Positions 15,466-23,787 of a DNA stretch of 33,318 bases are shown piece after piece (positions within the stretch are counted from its first letter, which is position 1; each line of letters begins with the position of its first letter). A program made the position numbers and the translations under genes. Location: assembly GCA_947258435.1 (NCBI GenBank), contig CAMYID010000022.1, positions 234,961 through 268,278 on the forward strand, written 5' to 3'. The DNA is from an uncultured Alphaproteobacteria bacterium. GTDB lineage: Bacteria > Pseudomonadota > Alphaproteobacteria > UBA11222. The notes below the pieces were generated by a model, which saw only the letters and a list, made by a program, of their open reading frames with translations, was not told where the DNA came from and ran no database searches.

Positions 15466-16641
15466 ATGTTCATCAATTTCTTCTATGAGCTGAAACAGGC
15501 AAAGGTGCCCGTCACCCTGCGCGAATATCTTACGCTCATGGAGGCGATGCAGAAGCATGTCGCCATGTTCAGCGTCGATGAATTCTATTATCTGGCGCGT
15601 TCGGCGCTGGTGAAGGATGAGCGTAATCTCGACAAGTTTGACCGCGTGTTTGCAACCCATTTCAAGGGGCTCGATTTCCTGTCCGATGTTGAGAGCAAGG
15701 AAATCCCCGAGGAATGGCTCCGCTCGATCGGTGAGCGTTTCCTGACCGACGAGGAAAAGGAGCTGATCGAAAGCCTGGGTGGTTTCGAAAAGCTGATGGA
15801 GCGGCTGAAAAAGCAGCTTGAGGAACAGAAAAAGAAGCATCAGGGCGGGAACAAGGCGATCGGCACCGGCGGCACTTCGCCATTCGGTGCGGATGGTTAT
15901 AATCCTGAAGGCGTCCGGATGGGCCAGAAGCAGGGCCGGCACGGCAAGGCGGTCAAGGTCTGGGACAAGCGCGAATATAAAAATCTCGACGATTCGGTCG
16001 AGCTTGGTACCCGTAACATCAAGGTCGCGCTGCGGCGGTTGCGCCGGTTCGCCCGCGAGGGGGCGGCCGATCAGCTCGATCTGGGCGGTACGATCCGCGA
16101 AACCGCGCGCAATGGCTATCTCGACATTCAGATGCGGCCCGAGCGGCGCAACAAGATCAAGGTGTTGATCTTCTTTGATATTGGCGGCTCGATGGATGCC
16201 CATATCAAGACCTGCGAGGAGCTGTTCTCCGCCGCGCGGACCGAGTTCAAGCATATGGAATATTTCTATTTCCATAACTGCCTGTACGAACATCTGTGGA
16301 AGGATAATCGCCGGCGTCAGACCGAAAAAATGCCCACCTGGGATGTGCTGCATAAATTCGGCTCCGATTATAAGGTGATTTTCGTCGGTGATGCGACGAT
16401 GAGCCCCTATGAGATTACCTATCCCGGCGGCAGTGTCGAACATTGGAACGAGGAAGCCGGCGAAGTCTGGTATCAACGGGTGCAGGACGTTTATGAAAGC
16501 GTCGTCTGGCTCAATCCGGTCGCCAAAAAGCATTGGGAATACACCCCCTCGATCCAGCTGGTGGAACAGCTTTTCTCCAATCGTATGTATCCGCTGACCC
16601 TGGGTGGGCTGGATGATGCGATGCGCGAGCTTAATCGCTGA
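15466..16641 (+). CDS. VWA-domain CoxE-like protein, partner of the MoxR ATPase
   Basis: The 391-residue protein opens with FFYELKQAKVPVTLREYLTL and has a charged, glutamine- and lysine-rich linker near 105-125. It ends in a VWA domain containing IFFDIGGSMDAHIKT. The metal-ion site reads DxGGS instead of canonical DxSxS, a change common in CoxE-type proteins, so metal binding may be altered. FVGDATMSPYEI and the EHWNEE segment follow in the second half of the domain. VWA partners are thought to link the MoxR ATPase to its substrate. The gene is followed by a tandem repeat and a strong terminator, so the pair forms a complete transcription unit. Confidence 0.9.
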   Translation: MFINFFYELKQAKVPVTLREYLTLMEAMQKHVAMFSVDEFYYLARSALVKDERNLDKFDRVFATHFKGLDFLSDVESKEIPEEWLRSIGERFLTDEEKELIESLGGFEKLMERLKKQLEEQKKKHQGGNKAIGTGGTSPFGADGYNPEGVRMGQKQGRHGKAVKVWDKREYKNLDDSVELGTRNIKVALRRLRRFAREGAADQLDLGGTIRETARNGYLDIQMRPERRNKIKVLIFFDIGGSMDAHIKTCEELFSAARTEFKHMEYFYFHNCLYEHLWKDNRRRQTEKMPTWDVLHKFGSDYKVIFVGDATMSPYEITYPGGSVEHWNEEAGEVWYQRVQDVYESVVWLNPVAKKHWEYTPSIQLVEQLFSNRMYPLTLGGLDDAMRELNR

Positions 16642-16666
16642 TACAGCCGAGCTGCGCTGTTTTTTC

Positions 16667-16710
16667 AGCCAGGCAGCCCTTGGAGCCAGGTAGCCCTTGG
16701 AGCCAGGCAG
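16667..16710. repeat. 17-bp tandem repeat, 2.6 copies, before the terminator
   Basis: Units at 16667-16683 and 16684-16700 (AGCCAGGCAGCCCTTGG and one variant) differ at one base; the third copy is cut after ten bases at 16710. It lies between the VWA gene and its terminator. Confidence 0.9.
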
Positions 16711-16719
16711 AATGAGTGC

Positions 16720-16752
16720 AAAGCCCCGCATATTCATGTGCGGGGCTTTTTT
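16720..16752 (+). terminator. Rho-independent terminator of the MoxR-VWA operon
   Basis: AAAGCCCCGCA (16720-16730) pairs perfectly with TGCGGGGCTTT (16739-16749) around an 8-nt loop, and a run of six T begins at 16747. It is a textbook intrinsic terminator. Confidence 0.95.
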
Positions 16753-16859
16753 GCGCGGTTTGTCGCATCATTGCCGTCGCGCATAAAACCCGTCGCATCC
16801 GGTCGCACACCGTGATTTAGTAGTCAGGGCGTGGTTTCAGTCAGCTTGAACGGGGACAG

Positions 16860-17576
16860 ATGGTGAGCGATCCCACAACTGCATTTGCCGCAGCCTGGCA
16901 TCTTGTGGCGACCGGCGACCGCGAGCTTTATGCGGTGGTCGCCCTTTCGCTGCGGGTCAGCCTGACAGCGCTGCTGATCGCGACCGTAATCGGCCTGCCC
17001 TTGGGGGGCGCGCTGGCGGTGTATCGCTTCCCCGGGCGCGGTGCGATGATCGCCCTGTTCGATACGCTGATGGGTCTGCCGCCAGTGGTTGCCGGGCTTG
17101 CCGTTTATCTGTTGTTGTCGCGCGCCGGTCCGCTTGGCGATTACGGCCTGCTCTTCACCCCCGCCGCGATGATTATCGCACAGACGATCCTGATCACCCC
17201 GATCATCGCCGCGCTTACGCGTCAGTTTGTCGAGGATGACTGGCATGCCTATCGCGAACAGCTGACCTCGCTTGGTTCGGGGCGCGGGCGGGCGGTGCCC
17301 ACCCTGCTGTGGAATTGCCGTTACAGCCTGATGACAGCGGTTCTGGCCGGGTTGGGCCGCGCCATGGCCGAGGTCGGGGCGATCCTTATCGTCGGCGGTA
17401 ATATCGCCGGGGTTACCCGTACCATGACCACAGCCATCGCACTGGAAACGAGCAAGGGCGATCTGCCCTTCGCATTGGGGCTTGGCCTTGTGCTGATGGT
17501 GCTTATTCTGACGGTCAACGGCATCGCCCGGCTAGGCGGCCTGATGATACAGCGTGCGGGGGCGGGCTATGCGTGA
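16860..17576 (+). CDS. tupB: Tungstate-type ABC transporter permease
   Basis: The 238-residue integral membrane protein has about five to six hydrophobic helices. The EAA-like coupling loop reads EQLTSLGSGRGRAVPTLLWN, and GRAMAEVGAILIVGGNI is a stretch strongly conserved in TupB-type permeases. It forms the membrane channel for oxyanion uptake. TupC overlaps its end by eight bases and TupA follows, in the order B-C-A rather than the common A-B-C. The ATG at 16860 has GGGGACAG just upstream. Tungstate is the best guess because of TupA; molybdate or a related anion is possible. Confidence 0.87.
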   Translation: MVSDPTTAFAAAWHLVATGDRELYAVVALSLRVSLTALLIATVIGLPLGGALAVYRFPGRGAMIALFDTLMGLPPVVAGLAVYLLLSRAGPLGDYGLLFTPAAMIIAQTILITPIIAALTRQFVEDDWHAYREQLTSLGSGRGRAVPTLLWNCRYSLMTAVLAGLGRAMAEVGAILIVGGNIAGVTRTMTTAIALETSKGDLPFALGLGLVLMVLILTVNGIARLGGLMIQRAGAGYA

Positions 17577-18282
17577 CTATGCCTCGATCCTGCCCTTGCA
17601 GCTTGAGGCGGTGTCCTACCGGGCGGATGATTGTCTCTTGCTTGATCGTATCGATGCCCGCTTCCGGGCCGGTCCGCGCAGCCTCATTCTGGGCCCCAAC
17701 GGGGCGGGGAAAAGCCTGTTGCTGCGCATATGCCATGGTCTGGTGAAACCGACCGGCGGCACATTATGCTGGGCGGTTGCGCGGCCGCATGCACAGGCCA
17801 TGGTGTTTCAGAACCCGGTTTTGCTGCGCCGTTCGGTGCGGGCGAATATCACCTATGCGCTGGCGCTTGCCGGTTACTCGCGGCGCGATCGTCGGCGGCG
17901 TGCGGAACAGGTGCTGGAGGAGGCGGGACTTGCGCCCCGCGCGCGGCATCCCGCAGCGGTCCTTTCGGCGGGCGAGAAGCAGAAACTGGTACTGGCACGT
18001 GCCTGGGCCTTGCGGCCCGAAGTTCTGTTTCTGGACGAACCCACCGCAAATCTCGATCCCGGCGCCACAAAAGTGATCGAGCAAACCATCACCGCCATGC
18101 ATGCGGCGGGGGTTAAGATCATCATGACGACCCATGATCTGGGCCAGGCGCGGCGGCTGGCCGATGAAATATTTTTTCTGCATCGGGGAAAGCTCCGCGA
18201 AGCGGGCGCGGCGGAAACATTTTTCACACAACCCGGAACCGCTGAAGCAGCAGCATTTCTGCGCGGCGAGCTCGTCATCTGA
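17569..18282 (+). CDS. tupC: Tungstate-type ABC transporter ATP-binding protein
   Basis: This 237-residue ATPase powers the importer. Walker A is GPNGAGKS at 42-49, the Q-loop glutamine is Gln81 in VFQNP, the signature is LSAGEKQ at 132-138, Walker B is VLFLDEP at 152-158, and the switch histidine is His189 in TTHD. The signature has Ala and Glu where LSGGQ is usual; such variants occur in this subfamily. The ATG at 17569 overlaps the tupB stop and lies behind GGGGGCGGG. An upstream GTG at 17554 would add five residues. No C-terminal TOBE-type oxyanion-sensing domain is present, consistent with TupC. Confidence 0.9.
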   Translation: MRDYASILPLQLEAVSYRADDCLLLDRIDARFRAGPRSLILGPNGAGKSLLLRICHGLVKPTGGTLCWAVARPHAQAMVFQNPVLLRRSVRANITYALALAGYSRRDRRRRAEQVLEEAGLAPRARHPAAVLSAGEKQKLVLARAWALRPEVLFLDEPTANLDPGATKVIEQTITAMHAAGVKIIMTTHDLGQARRLADEIFFLHRGKLREAGAAETFFTQPGTAEAAAFLRGELVI

Positions 18283-18293
18283 AAAAAGGCCAT

Positions 18294-19178
18294 ATGCGGA
18301 TGATAGATATTGCCCGAAGATTTGACCCGTTAGCCGGGCTTTGTCTGTTGCTGTTGCTGTCTTTGGCAATAGCGGTGCCGCGCGCCCAGGCAGGGCCGGC
18401 CGGGCAGCAGGCGAGGGAGGATTTCATCCTTATTGCCTCCACCACCTCGACCGAACAGTCGGGATTGTTTGCCCATATATTGCCCCGGTTCGAGGCGGCG
18501 ACCGGGATCGGTGTGCGGGTTGTCGCGGTGGGTACCGGACAGGCGCTGCGGCTCGGTCAGCGCGGTGATGCCGATCTTCTGTTCGTGCATGACAAGAGCG
18601 CGGAGGAACGTTTCATCGCCGATGGCTACGGGGTCGGGCGGCGAGATGTGATGTATAATGATTTCATTATCCTTGGGCCGCGCAGCGATCCTGCGGGTAT
18701 TGCGCAGATGCGGGATGCGCCCGCGGCGCTGCGTGCCATTGCCGCGGCGCGGGCGCATTTTGTATCGCGCGGCGATCAAAGCGGAACCCACAAGGCGGAA
18801 TTGCGGCTTTGGGCGGCGGCCGGGATTGATGTCGCGGCCCTCTCTGTGAACCCGGCAGGCGCACGCTGGTATTTCGAGACCGGATCGGGCATGGGCGCTG
18901 CGTTGAACAGCGCGGCCGAGCTTGATGCCTATCTGTTGTCGGACCGGGCGAGCTGGCTCAATTTTGCCAACCGTCGCGATCTGACGATTCTGGCGCAAGG
19001 CGATCCGCGGCTTTATAATCAGTATGGCGTTATGCTGGTCGATCCCGCCCGCCATCCGCATGTGAAGCAAGCATCGGCCCAGGCGTTCATCGACTGGGTC
19101 ACCGGCCCCGAAGGGCAGGCCGCCATCGCCGCCTATCGGATTGGCAATGATCAGCTGTTCTTCCCAAATGCCCGGTAA
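18294..19178 (+). CDS. tupA: Tungstate-type substrate-binding protein
   Basis: The 294-residue periplasmic protein has a signal peptide (hydrophobic core about 14-28, RAQA before the cleavage site). The mature part has the TupA hallmarks: ASTTSTEQSGLFAHILPRFE near the N-terminus, GTGQALRLGQRGDADLLFVHD, and VSRGDQSGTHKAELRLW. The TTST stretch forms the oxyanion-binding turn in the family. It captures the anion and hands it to TupB. Two in-frame ATGs occur (18294 and 18300); AAGG at 18286-18289 is better spaced for the second. As the third gene of the operon it is placed unusually. Tungstate serves enzymes such as certain formate dehydrogenases, none of which is visible here. Confidence 0.88.
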   Translation: MRMIDIARRFDPLAGLCLLLLLSLAIAVPRAQAGPAGQQAREDFILIASTTSTEQSGLFAHILPRFEAATGIGVRVVAVGTGQALRLGQRGDADLLFVHDKSAEERFIADGYGVGRRDVMYNDFIILGPRSDPAGIAQMRDAPAALRAIAAARAHFVSRGDQSGTHKAELRLWAAAGIDVAALSVNPAGARWYFETGSGMGAALNSAAELDAYLLSDRASWLNFANRRDLTILAQGDPRLYNQYGVMLVDPARHPHVKQASAQAFIDWVTGPEGQAAIAAYRIGNDQLFFPNAR

Positions 19179-19242
19179 GACGTTTTTTGACAAACTTCGA
19201 AAAAGGGTGTGATACTCATCAATAAAAGTGTGGAAAATGCCC

Positions 19243-19300
19243 CCCGATTTCTTGTTGCCTGGATCATTTTATTTTGCGCGCGGTAAAATCGGGTTATTTT
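19243..19300 (+). terminator. Possible terminator after the tup operon
   Basis: CCCGATTT (19243-19250) and AAATCGGG (19286-19293) are perfect inverted copies followed by TTATTTT. The 35-nt loop contains a smaller ATTTTA/TAAAAT pair that competes with it. The long loop makes the call uncertain. Confidence 0.35.
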
Positions 19301-19443
19301 GATTGCGATTTAAACACGGTCGATCCCGCAGCTTTTTTGACGGATCCGGCAAACCAGCAAGTTTATTATGTGCCAGGCTGATACTGAATAATTGATCAGT
19401 GGCCTGAAAAATAATATGCAGTCGATATATTTAAGGGCATTGT

Positions 19444-20667
19444 ATGATGAAGTGGAATTCCACCGGGGTTTTCCTGGTTGTGGCCTTTCTGATTCTTGCG
19501 ACGGGGGCCTATTTCCGGGCTGAATTGCAGCGTGGATATTTCGCGCTGACCTTGTTTTCAGGCAAGGAGCAGTTTGAAAACTTTGCCCGCCTGCCGGAAA
19601 TCTTCCCGACAAAAATCATGGCGGCATCCGCCACGCCTTATCATTTTCCGGCCTATCGCGCGGCGAAGACCGATCTGCCGGAATATTTTTCTTTCGCTGG
19701 CCGTCCTGTGTCCCGGGACAGTTTTCTCGCGGAAACCGATACATCGGCCCTGATTGTCCTCAAGGATGGGGCGATAGCCTATGAAAATTACTGGCTGAGC
19801 GGCGGGCCGGAGGTGCCCTGGTTGTCCATGTCGGTTGCCAAAAGCTTCCTGTCGGCCGCCATCGGTATCGCGATCGCTGAAGGACATATCAAATCCATTG
19901 ACCAGCCAATCACCGACTATGTGCCGGAACTGTCTCAATCAGCTTACGTGGGTGTACCGATAAAGGATGTCCTGCAAATGTCCTCAGGCGCCCGCTGGAA
20001 CGAGGATTATTCCGATATCGATTCCGACATCAACCGGCTGGGCCGCATCATCGCGCTTGGCGGGGCGCTTGACGATTTTGTGGCAGGTATAGAACGCGCG
20101 CAGCCACCGGGCACGCAGCTGCGGTACAATTCCGCCGATACCCAGGTGCTTGGCATGCTGCTGACCCGCGCCACCGGCCGCTCTGTTTCCGACTATATGG
20201 CGCAAAAGCTGTGGCAGCCGCTTGGTATGCAGTCCGATGGTTACTGGCTGACCGATGATCGGGATATGGAGATGGTGTTTTTCGGGCTGAACGCCACCGC
20301 CCGGGATTACGCAAAATTTGGCGAGCTGTACCGTCAGGAAGGTATGTGGCAGGGGCGGCAGCTTTTGCCGCGCGACTGGGTGCGCGCATCTGTGACCCCC
20401 GACGCGCCGCATCTGCAATATGGTGCGTCCGAAAATCCGCTGTTCCCGCTTGGCTATGGCTATCAGTGGTGGGTGCTGGATGGTGCGGCAGGCGAATACT
20501 CCGCGGTCGGTGTCTATAATCAGTTCATCTATGTCAATCCGGCGGCCCGGCTTGTCATCGTCAAACTGTCAGCCTTCAGCGACTATGCCACCTCCGACGA
20601 TATTTCCGCCTATCGCGAGCTTGAAACCTTTGCCTTTTTCCGCGCTATCGGGGCGGCATTGCGCTGA
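19444..20667 (+). CDS. Membrane-anchored serine hydrolase, class C beta-lactamase/esterase family
   Basis: The 407-residue protein has an N-terminal hydrophobic helix (about 8-22) that is a membrane anchor or uncleaved signal. The beta-lactamase-related domain follows: nucleophile Ser130 with Lys133 in SMSVAKSF, the second-site tyrosine Tyr228 in RYNSADTQ, and VGVYNQFIYVNP where the third (KTG/HxG) motif would sit. Members include DD-peptidases, esterases and amide hydrolases; most do not give antibiotic resistance, and the atypical third motif argues against a true AmpC. AAGGG at 19434 precedes the start. It is a single gene, convergent with yajQ, so its substrate cannot be inferred from context. 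Confidence 0.85.
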   Translation: MMKWNSTGVFLVVAFLILATGAYFRAELQRGYFALTLFSGKEQFENFARLPEIFPTKIMAASATPYHFPAYRAAKTDLPEYFSFAGRPVSRDSFLAETDTSALIVLKDGAIAYENYWLSGGPEVPWLSMSVAKSFLSAAIGIAIAEGHIKSIDQPITDYVPELSQSAYVGVPIKDVLQMSSGARWNEDYSDIDSDINRLGRIIALGGALDDFVAGIERAQPPGTQLRYNSADTQVLGMLLTRATGRSVSDYMAQKLWQPLGMQSDGYWLTDDRDMEMVFFGLNATARDYAKFGELYRQEGMWQGRQLLPRDWVRASVTPDAPHLQYGASENPLFPLGYGYQWWVLDGAAGEYSAVGVYNQFIYVNPAARLVIVKLSAFSDYATSDDISAYRELETFAFFRAIGAALR

Positions 20668-20728
20668 GCTGCGGCGCATAGGGGAGCGGTGCTGGTTAGC
20701 GCTGCGCTGGACCGTGCCGGGCAAGGGC

Positions 20729-21214
20729 CTAATCGCGGAAATTGATGAATTGCAGCGGCAGTTCCTGCTTGAGCTCCTTGATCGCGGTGATGGCGGCTTG
20801 CAGATCGTCGCGTTTTTTGCCGCTGACGCGCACCTCGTCGCCCTGAATGGCGGCCTGCACTTTGAGCTTTGATTGCTTGAGATGCTTTGTCAGTTTTTTG
20901 GCAAGCTCCTTGTCGATGCCCTGGCGGACAATCACCGTCTGGCGCACCGCCTGCCCGGCCGCCTGCTCGGGCGTCTGATAGTCGAGCACCCCCGCATCGA
21001 GTTTGCGCCGGGTCAGATGGCCCTGCAGCAATTCATGCATCTGGCGCAGTTTCAGATCGTCATCGGCATGCAGGGTGATGACGCCCTCCGCATGCGCGAT
21101 GGTGCAGTTTGCGCCTTTGAAGTCATAGCGCTGCGCCATCTCCCGTTCCATGTTCCGGACCGCGTTATCCACTTCGGCCGGTTCGGTTTTCGAGACGATG
21201 TCAAAGGATGGCAT
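20729..21214 (-). CDS. yajQ: YajQ-family nucleotide-binding protein (UPF0234)
   Basis: The 161-residue protein has the family N-terminus MPSFDIVSKTEPAEVDNAVR, then QRYDFKG, and the C-terminal VSGKKRDDLQAAITAIKE followed by PLQFINFRD. YajQ proteins have two RNP-like domains and bind nucleotides; in Xanthomonas a YajQ protein is a cyclic-di-GMP effector. A GGAGGG lies upstream of the ATG at 21214. The gene is divergent from the aminotransferase and convergent with the serine hydrolase. Function in this organism is unknown, but the family call is certain. Confidence 0.95.
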   Translation of the reverse strand: MPSFDIVSKTEPAEVDNAVRNMEREMAQRYDFKGANCTIAHAEGVITLHADDDLKLRQMHELLQGHLTRRKLDAGVLDYQTPEQAAGQAVRQTVIVRQGIDKELAKKLTKHLKQSKLKVQAAIQGDEVRVSGKKRDDLQAAITAIKELKQELPLQFINFRD

Positions 21215-21309
21215 GACACTCCCTCCGCTTGTCTGTTCGCTGTTATTTTACCTTATTGCTTTCATATAATGTTACGCCTTGTCAGCAAAGCTTGGGAGAC
21301 GTATCGCCG

Positions 21310-22689
21310 ATGAGCAACCGTAATGACCGCACGGCGCGCTGGCAGGCTGCGGATGCGCGCCATCACATTCATCCCTTCACCGATGCGGCGGCACTGGCCG
21401 GGCGCGGTGCCAGGGTGATTACCCGCGCCGAAGGGGTATGGCTTGAGGACTCCCAGGGGGAGCGGTTGCTTGATGCGATGGCGGGGCTGTGGTGCGTCAA
21501 TCTGGGCTATGGCAATGTCGAGCTTGCGGATGCCGGCTATCAGGCGCTGAAAGAATTGCCCTATTACAATGCCTTTTTTCAGACAACCCACCCCTATGCG
21601 GCAGAGCTGTCGCAAAAGCTGGCTGATATTACGCCCGACGGACTTGAGCGGGTGCTGTTTGCCAATTCCGGGTCTGAGGCCAATGACACAATCGTCAAGC
21701 TTGTGCGCTATTTCTGGAATTTGCAGGGCAAACCCGCCAAGAAGACGATTATTTCACGCGACTATGCCTATCACGGTACCACCCTGGCGGCTGCGTCGCT
21801 CTCGGGTCTGACTGCGATGCATCCGCAATGGGATCTGCCCCTGCCCGGGTTTGTGCATATCGCCGCCCCCTACTGGTACGGGGAAGGGGGCGATCTTTCA
21901 CCGCGTGAATTCGGCCTGCGTGCCGCGCGCGCGCTTGAAGAAAAGATCCTTGAGCTCGGTCCCGATACCGTTGCGGCCTTTATCGGCGAGCCGGTGCAGG
22001 GGGCGGGCGGTCTGATCATTCCGCCTGACAGCTATTGGCCGGAAATCCAGCGCATCTGTACCGAGTACGACATTCTGTTGATTGCGGATGAGGTTATTTG
22101 CGGTTTCGGCCGGACCGGCAAATGGTTCGGGTGCGACAGCTTCGATATCAAGCCTGATTTCATGACCCTCGCCAAGGGGCTGTCTTCGGGCTATGTGCCC
22201 ATTTCGGCCGTCATGCTCGGTCATCGCGTCGGGGATGCCATCGCCAACGCCAATGAGGAGCTTGTGCATGGTTTTACCTATTCCGGGCATCCGGTGGCTT
22301 GTGCTGTGGCGCTGAAGAATATCGCGATCATGCAGCGCGACGGGTTTGTTGACCGGGTCGGTGGTGACACCGCCCCGTACCTTCAGGCCGCGCTGCAAGG
22401 GCTGGCCGACCATCCGCTGGTGGGCGAGGTGCGCGGCATCGGTATGCTGGGCGCGGTAGAGCTTGTTGCCGACAAGGCGACGCGCCGGCATTTTCCCCCC
22501 GGGCGCGGTGTCGGCACCCTGTGTCGCGATCTCTGTTTCGAGAACGGGCTCGTCATGCGGGCGGTCCGCGATACCATGGTGCTCAGCCCACCCCTTACGA
22601 TCGGTAAGGACGAAATCGATCTGCTCGTCAGCCGGGCGCGCCACTGTATCGACCTGACGGCGGAAAAACTGGGTATCGCTGTTGCGTGA
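21310..22689 (+). CDS. Class III PLP-dependent aminotransferase (omega-transaminase type)
   Basis: The 459-residue protein matches the omega-amino acid/putrescine-pyruvate aminotransferases. The PLP lysine is Lys289 in TLAKGLSSGYVP, Asp260 in LLIADEVICGFGRTG binds the pyridine nitrogen, and NSGSEANDTIVK at 119-130 forms the phosphate site. The opening HIHPFTD and DAMAGLWCVNLGYGN are typical of this group. It would move an amino group from an omega-amino acid, diamine or amine to pyruvate. Substrate is not deducible: SpuC-like and beta-alanine-pyruvate activities are both possible. The ATG at 21310 has GGGAG upstream and begins the conserved region; the longer frame is discarded. A short CCGTT/AACGG hairpin follows the stop. 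Confidence 0.9.
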   Translation: MSNRNDRTARWQAADARHHIHPFTDAAALAGRGARVITRAEGVWLEDSQGERLLDAMAGLWCVNLGYGNVELADAGYQALKELPYYNAFFQTTHPYAAELSQKLADITPDGLERVLFANSGSEANDTIVKLVRYFWNLQGKPAKKTIISRDYAYHGTTLAAASLSGLTAMHPQWDLPLPGFVHIAAPYWYGEGGDLSPREFGLRAARALEEKILELGPDTVAAFIGEPVQGAGGLIIPPDSYWPEIQRICTEYDILLIADEVICGFGRTGKWFGCDSFDIKPDFMTLAKGLSSGYVPISAVMLGHRVGDAIANANEELVHGFTYSGHPVACAVALKNIAIMQRDGFVDRVGGDTAPYLQAALQGLADHPLVGEVRGIGMLGAVELVADKATRRHFPPGRGVGTLCRDLCFENGLVMRAVRDTMVLSPPLTIGKDEIDLLVSRARHCIDLTAEKLGIAVA

Positions 22690-23080
22690 CCCCTATAACC
22701 GTTCCCTAACGGATTGAATTTTGGTGCGATATTTACAAAAAACCGTGATTAACTTTTTTTGTGCCGCGCCATTGAACAGCGCTATTTGCTACCCATCTAT
22801 CGCTCATAGGCGGTTCATCAAAAATTCCAAACCGGCGTTGCCCCCCCGCTAGCAGGTTTGGAACGAATCGCCGGGCATCGGTATACCCCTCCCGATGCCA
22901 AATGCGCACAGCGCAGGACGCCCAGCCGGCCCGCACCGGTTGGGCGTCGTCTTGATTCCGTCATACCGGCGACAGATTTACGGGTCGAAAGATAACGGCT
23001 TTGATACTGGTTGATGGTGGCGGGGGACGCTATATTGCGCATCCGATCTTTTCCGGTCCTCATCTTGTCTCGCAGGTGAC
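22690..23080. other. 391-bp spacer rich in hairpins
   Basis: No protein-coding gene is credible here. A weak terminator-like CCGTT/AACGG hairpin (22699-22712) follows the aminotransferase. Three larger perfect or near-perfect stem-loops lie in tandem between 22825 and 22948, described separately as a possible small RNA. A TTGAAC at 22772 with a loose ATCTAT downstream could be its promoter. Confidence 0.6.
22825..22948 (+). ncRNA. Candidate small RNA with three tandem stem-loops and C-rich loops
   Basis: Hairpin 1 pairs TTCCAAACC (22825-22833) with GGTTTGGAA (22855-22863), a perfect 9-bp stem whose loop holds seven consecutive C. Hairpin 2 pairs GGCATCGG (22874-22881) with CCGATGCC (22892-22899), 8 bp, with CCCCTC in the loop. 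Hairpin 3 is a 13-bp stem (22917-22929 with 22936-22948, one G-T pair), followed by the modestly T-rich GTCTTGATT. Alphaproteobacteria have small RNAs built from consecutive hairpins with C-rich, anti-Shine-Dalgarno loops, and this resembles them in layout. There is no strong T-run at the end and I recognise no family. The plus strand is inferred from the loop sequences. Confidence 0.4.
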
Positions 23081-23761
23081 ATGTCAGATAACGATTCCGA
23101 TAATCAAAGGGGCGGCTGGGCCGTCTCCGGCCACCGTGAGGGGTTTCACCTGCAACGGTCAGTGCCCGATCCGGCAGATGAGGAAAACGGCGACCTCGAT
23201 GAGTTGCTGGAGCAGGTGCCCGGTATCCTGCTTGTGCAGCGTTTTGCCCGCGCGGTTTCACGTGTGGGCTGGTTCTCCCGTCTGGGGGAACAGCTCGGCC
23301 GGCAGCATGAGGGGCTTGCGCGTGAGTATCTTGCCGCATTGGGGTTTCCCGATGCCCGAACCGCGCTGATCGAAGGCTGGGAAGACGCCGCCATCGCCGC
23401 TGAAAGCCTTGATTGGGATGCGGCGGGCTGGGAAGCCGAGGAACAGCTCCGCGCTGCCCTGATGCACCGGGCGCTGGAACTTGTTTCAGAACAGGATCTT
23501 GAGCTGCTGCTGGCGCAGGTAAATGCACAGGCATTCGAGGGCATCGAGATGGGGGCGCATGAGGCGGCGGCGCTGTTTGACAGTGACGATCCGGCGCTCA
23601 TCGATCTTGCGATCGGTTCGGCGGCACAGATTTGTCATCTGGCCGCGCTTGCCCTGCTTGTGGCCGATGAGCCGGATCATCCCTTCCTGCTGAAATTCCG
23701 GCTGTTCGAAGCCGGACGCTGGCCTGTCGGGCTTGTCGGGAACAGCTTCAATATCTTCTGA
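23081..23761 (+). CDS. Conserved-looking hypothetical protein upstream of xthA
   Basis: I do not recognise this family. The 226-residue protein has a polar, acidic N-terminus of about 40 residues. A mostly alpha-helical body follows, very rich in Ala, Leu and Glu, with few basic residues and no signal peptide or clear membrane helix (the most hydrophobic stretch is AAQICHLAALALLV near 185-198). The end is distinctive and aromatic: FRLFEAGRWPVGLVGNSFNIF. Composition, codon use like its neighbours, and an AGGTGAC just before the ATG support a real gene. It lies 26 bp before xthA and is probably co-transcribed with it. A soluble cytoplasmic role is likely; nothing more can be said. Confidence 0.7.
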   Translation: MSDNDSDNQRGGWAVSGHREGFHLQRSVPDPADEENGDLDELLEQVPGILLVQRFARAVSRVGWFSRLGEQLGRQHEGLAREYLAALGFPDARTALIEGWEDAAIAAESLDWDAAGWEAEEQLRAALMHRALELVSEQDLELLLAQVNAQAFEGIEMGAHEAAALFDSDDPALIDLAIGSAAQICHLAALALLVADEPDHPFLLKFRLFEAGRWPVGLVGNSFNIF

Positions 23762-23787
23762 CAACAAAAAGAAAAAAGGGGGGCTCC

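Noticed and set aside
15145-16737. 530-codon open frame on the minus strand
   Set aside because: It runs antisense across the MoxR and VWA genes and its product has no recognisable motif, while the plus-strand genes are unmistakable.
19374-19406. Inverted repeat CAGGCTGAT / ATCAG-TGG-CCTG as a terminator or operator
   Set aside because: The stem needs a 3-nt bulge and is followed by A-rich sequence; no function can be supported.
19444-20667. Antibiotic-resistance beta-lactamase
   Set aside because: The Ser-x-x-Lys and Tyr motifs are shared by many esterases and peptidases, and the third beta-lactamase motif is not recognisable.
22733-22936. 67-codon minus-strand frame in the hairpin-rich spacer
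   Set aside because: Its sequence is low in hydrophobic pattern, has no clear ribosome site, and runs through the stem-loops.
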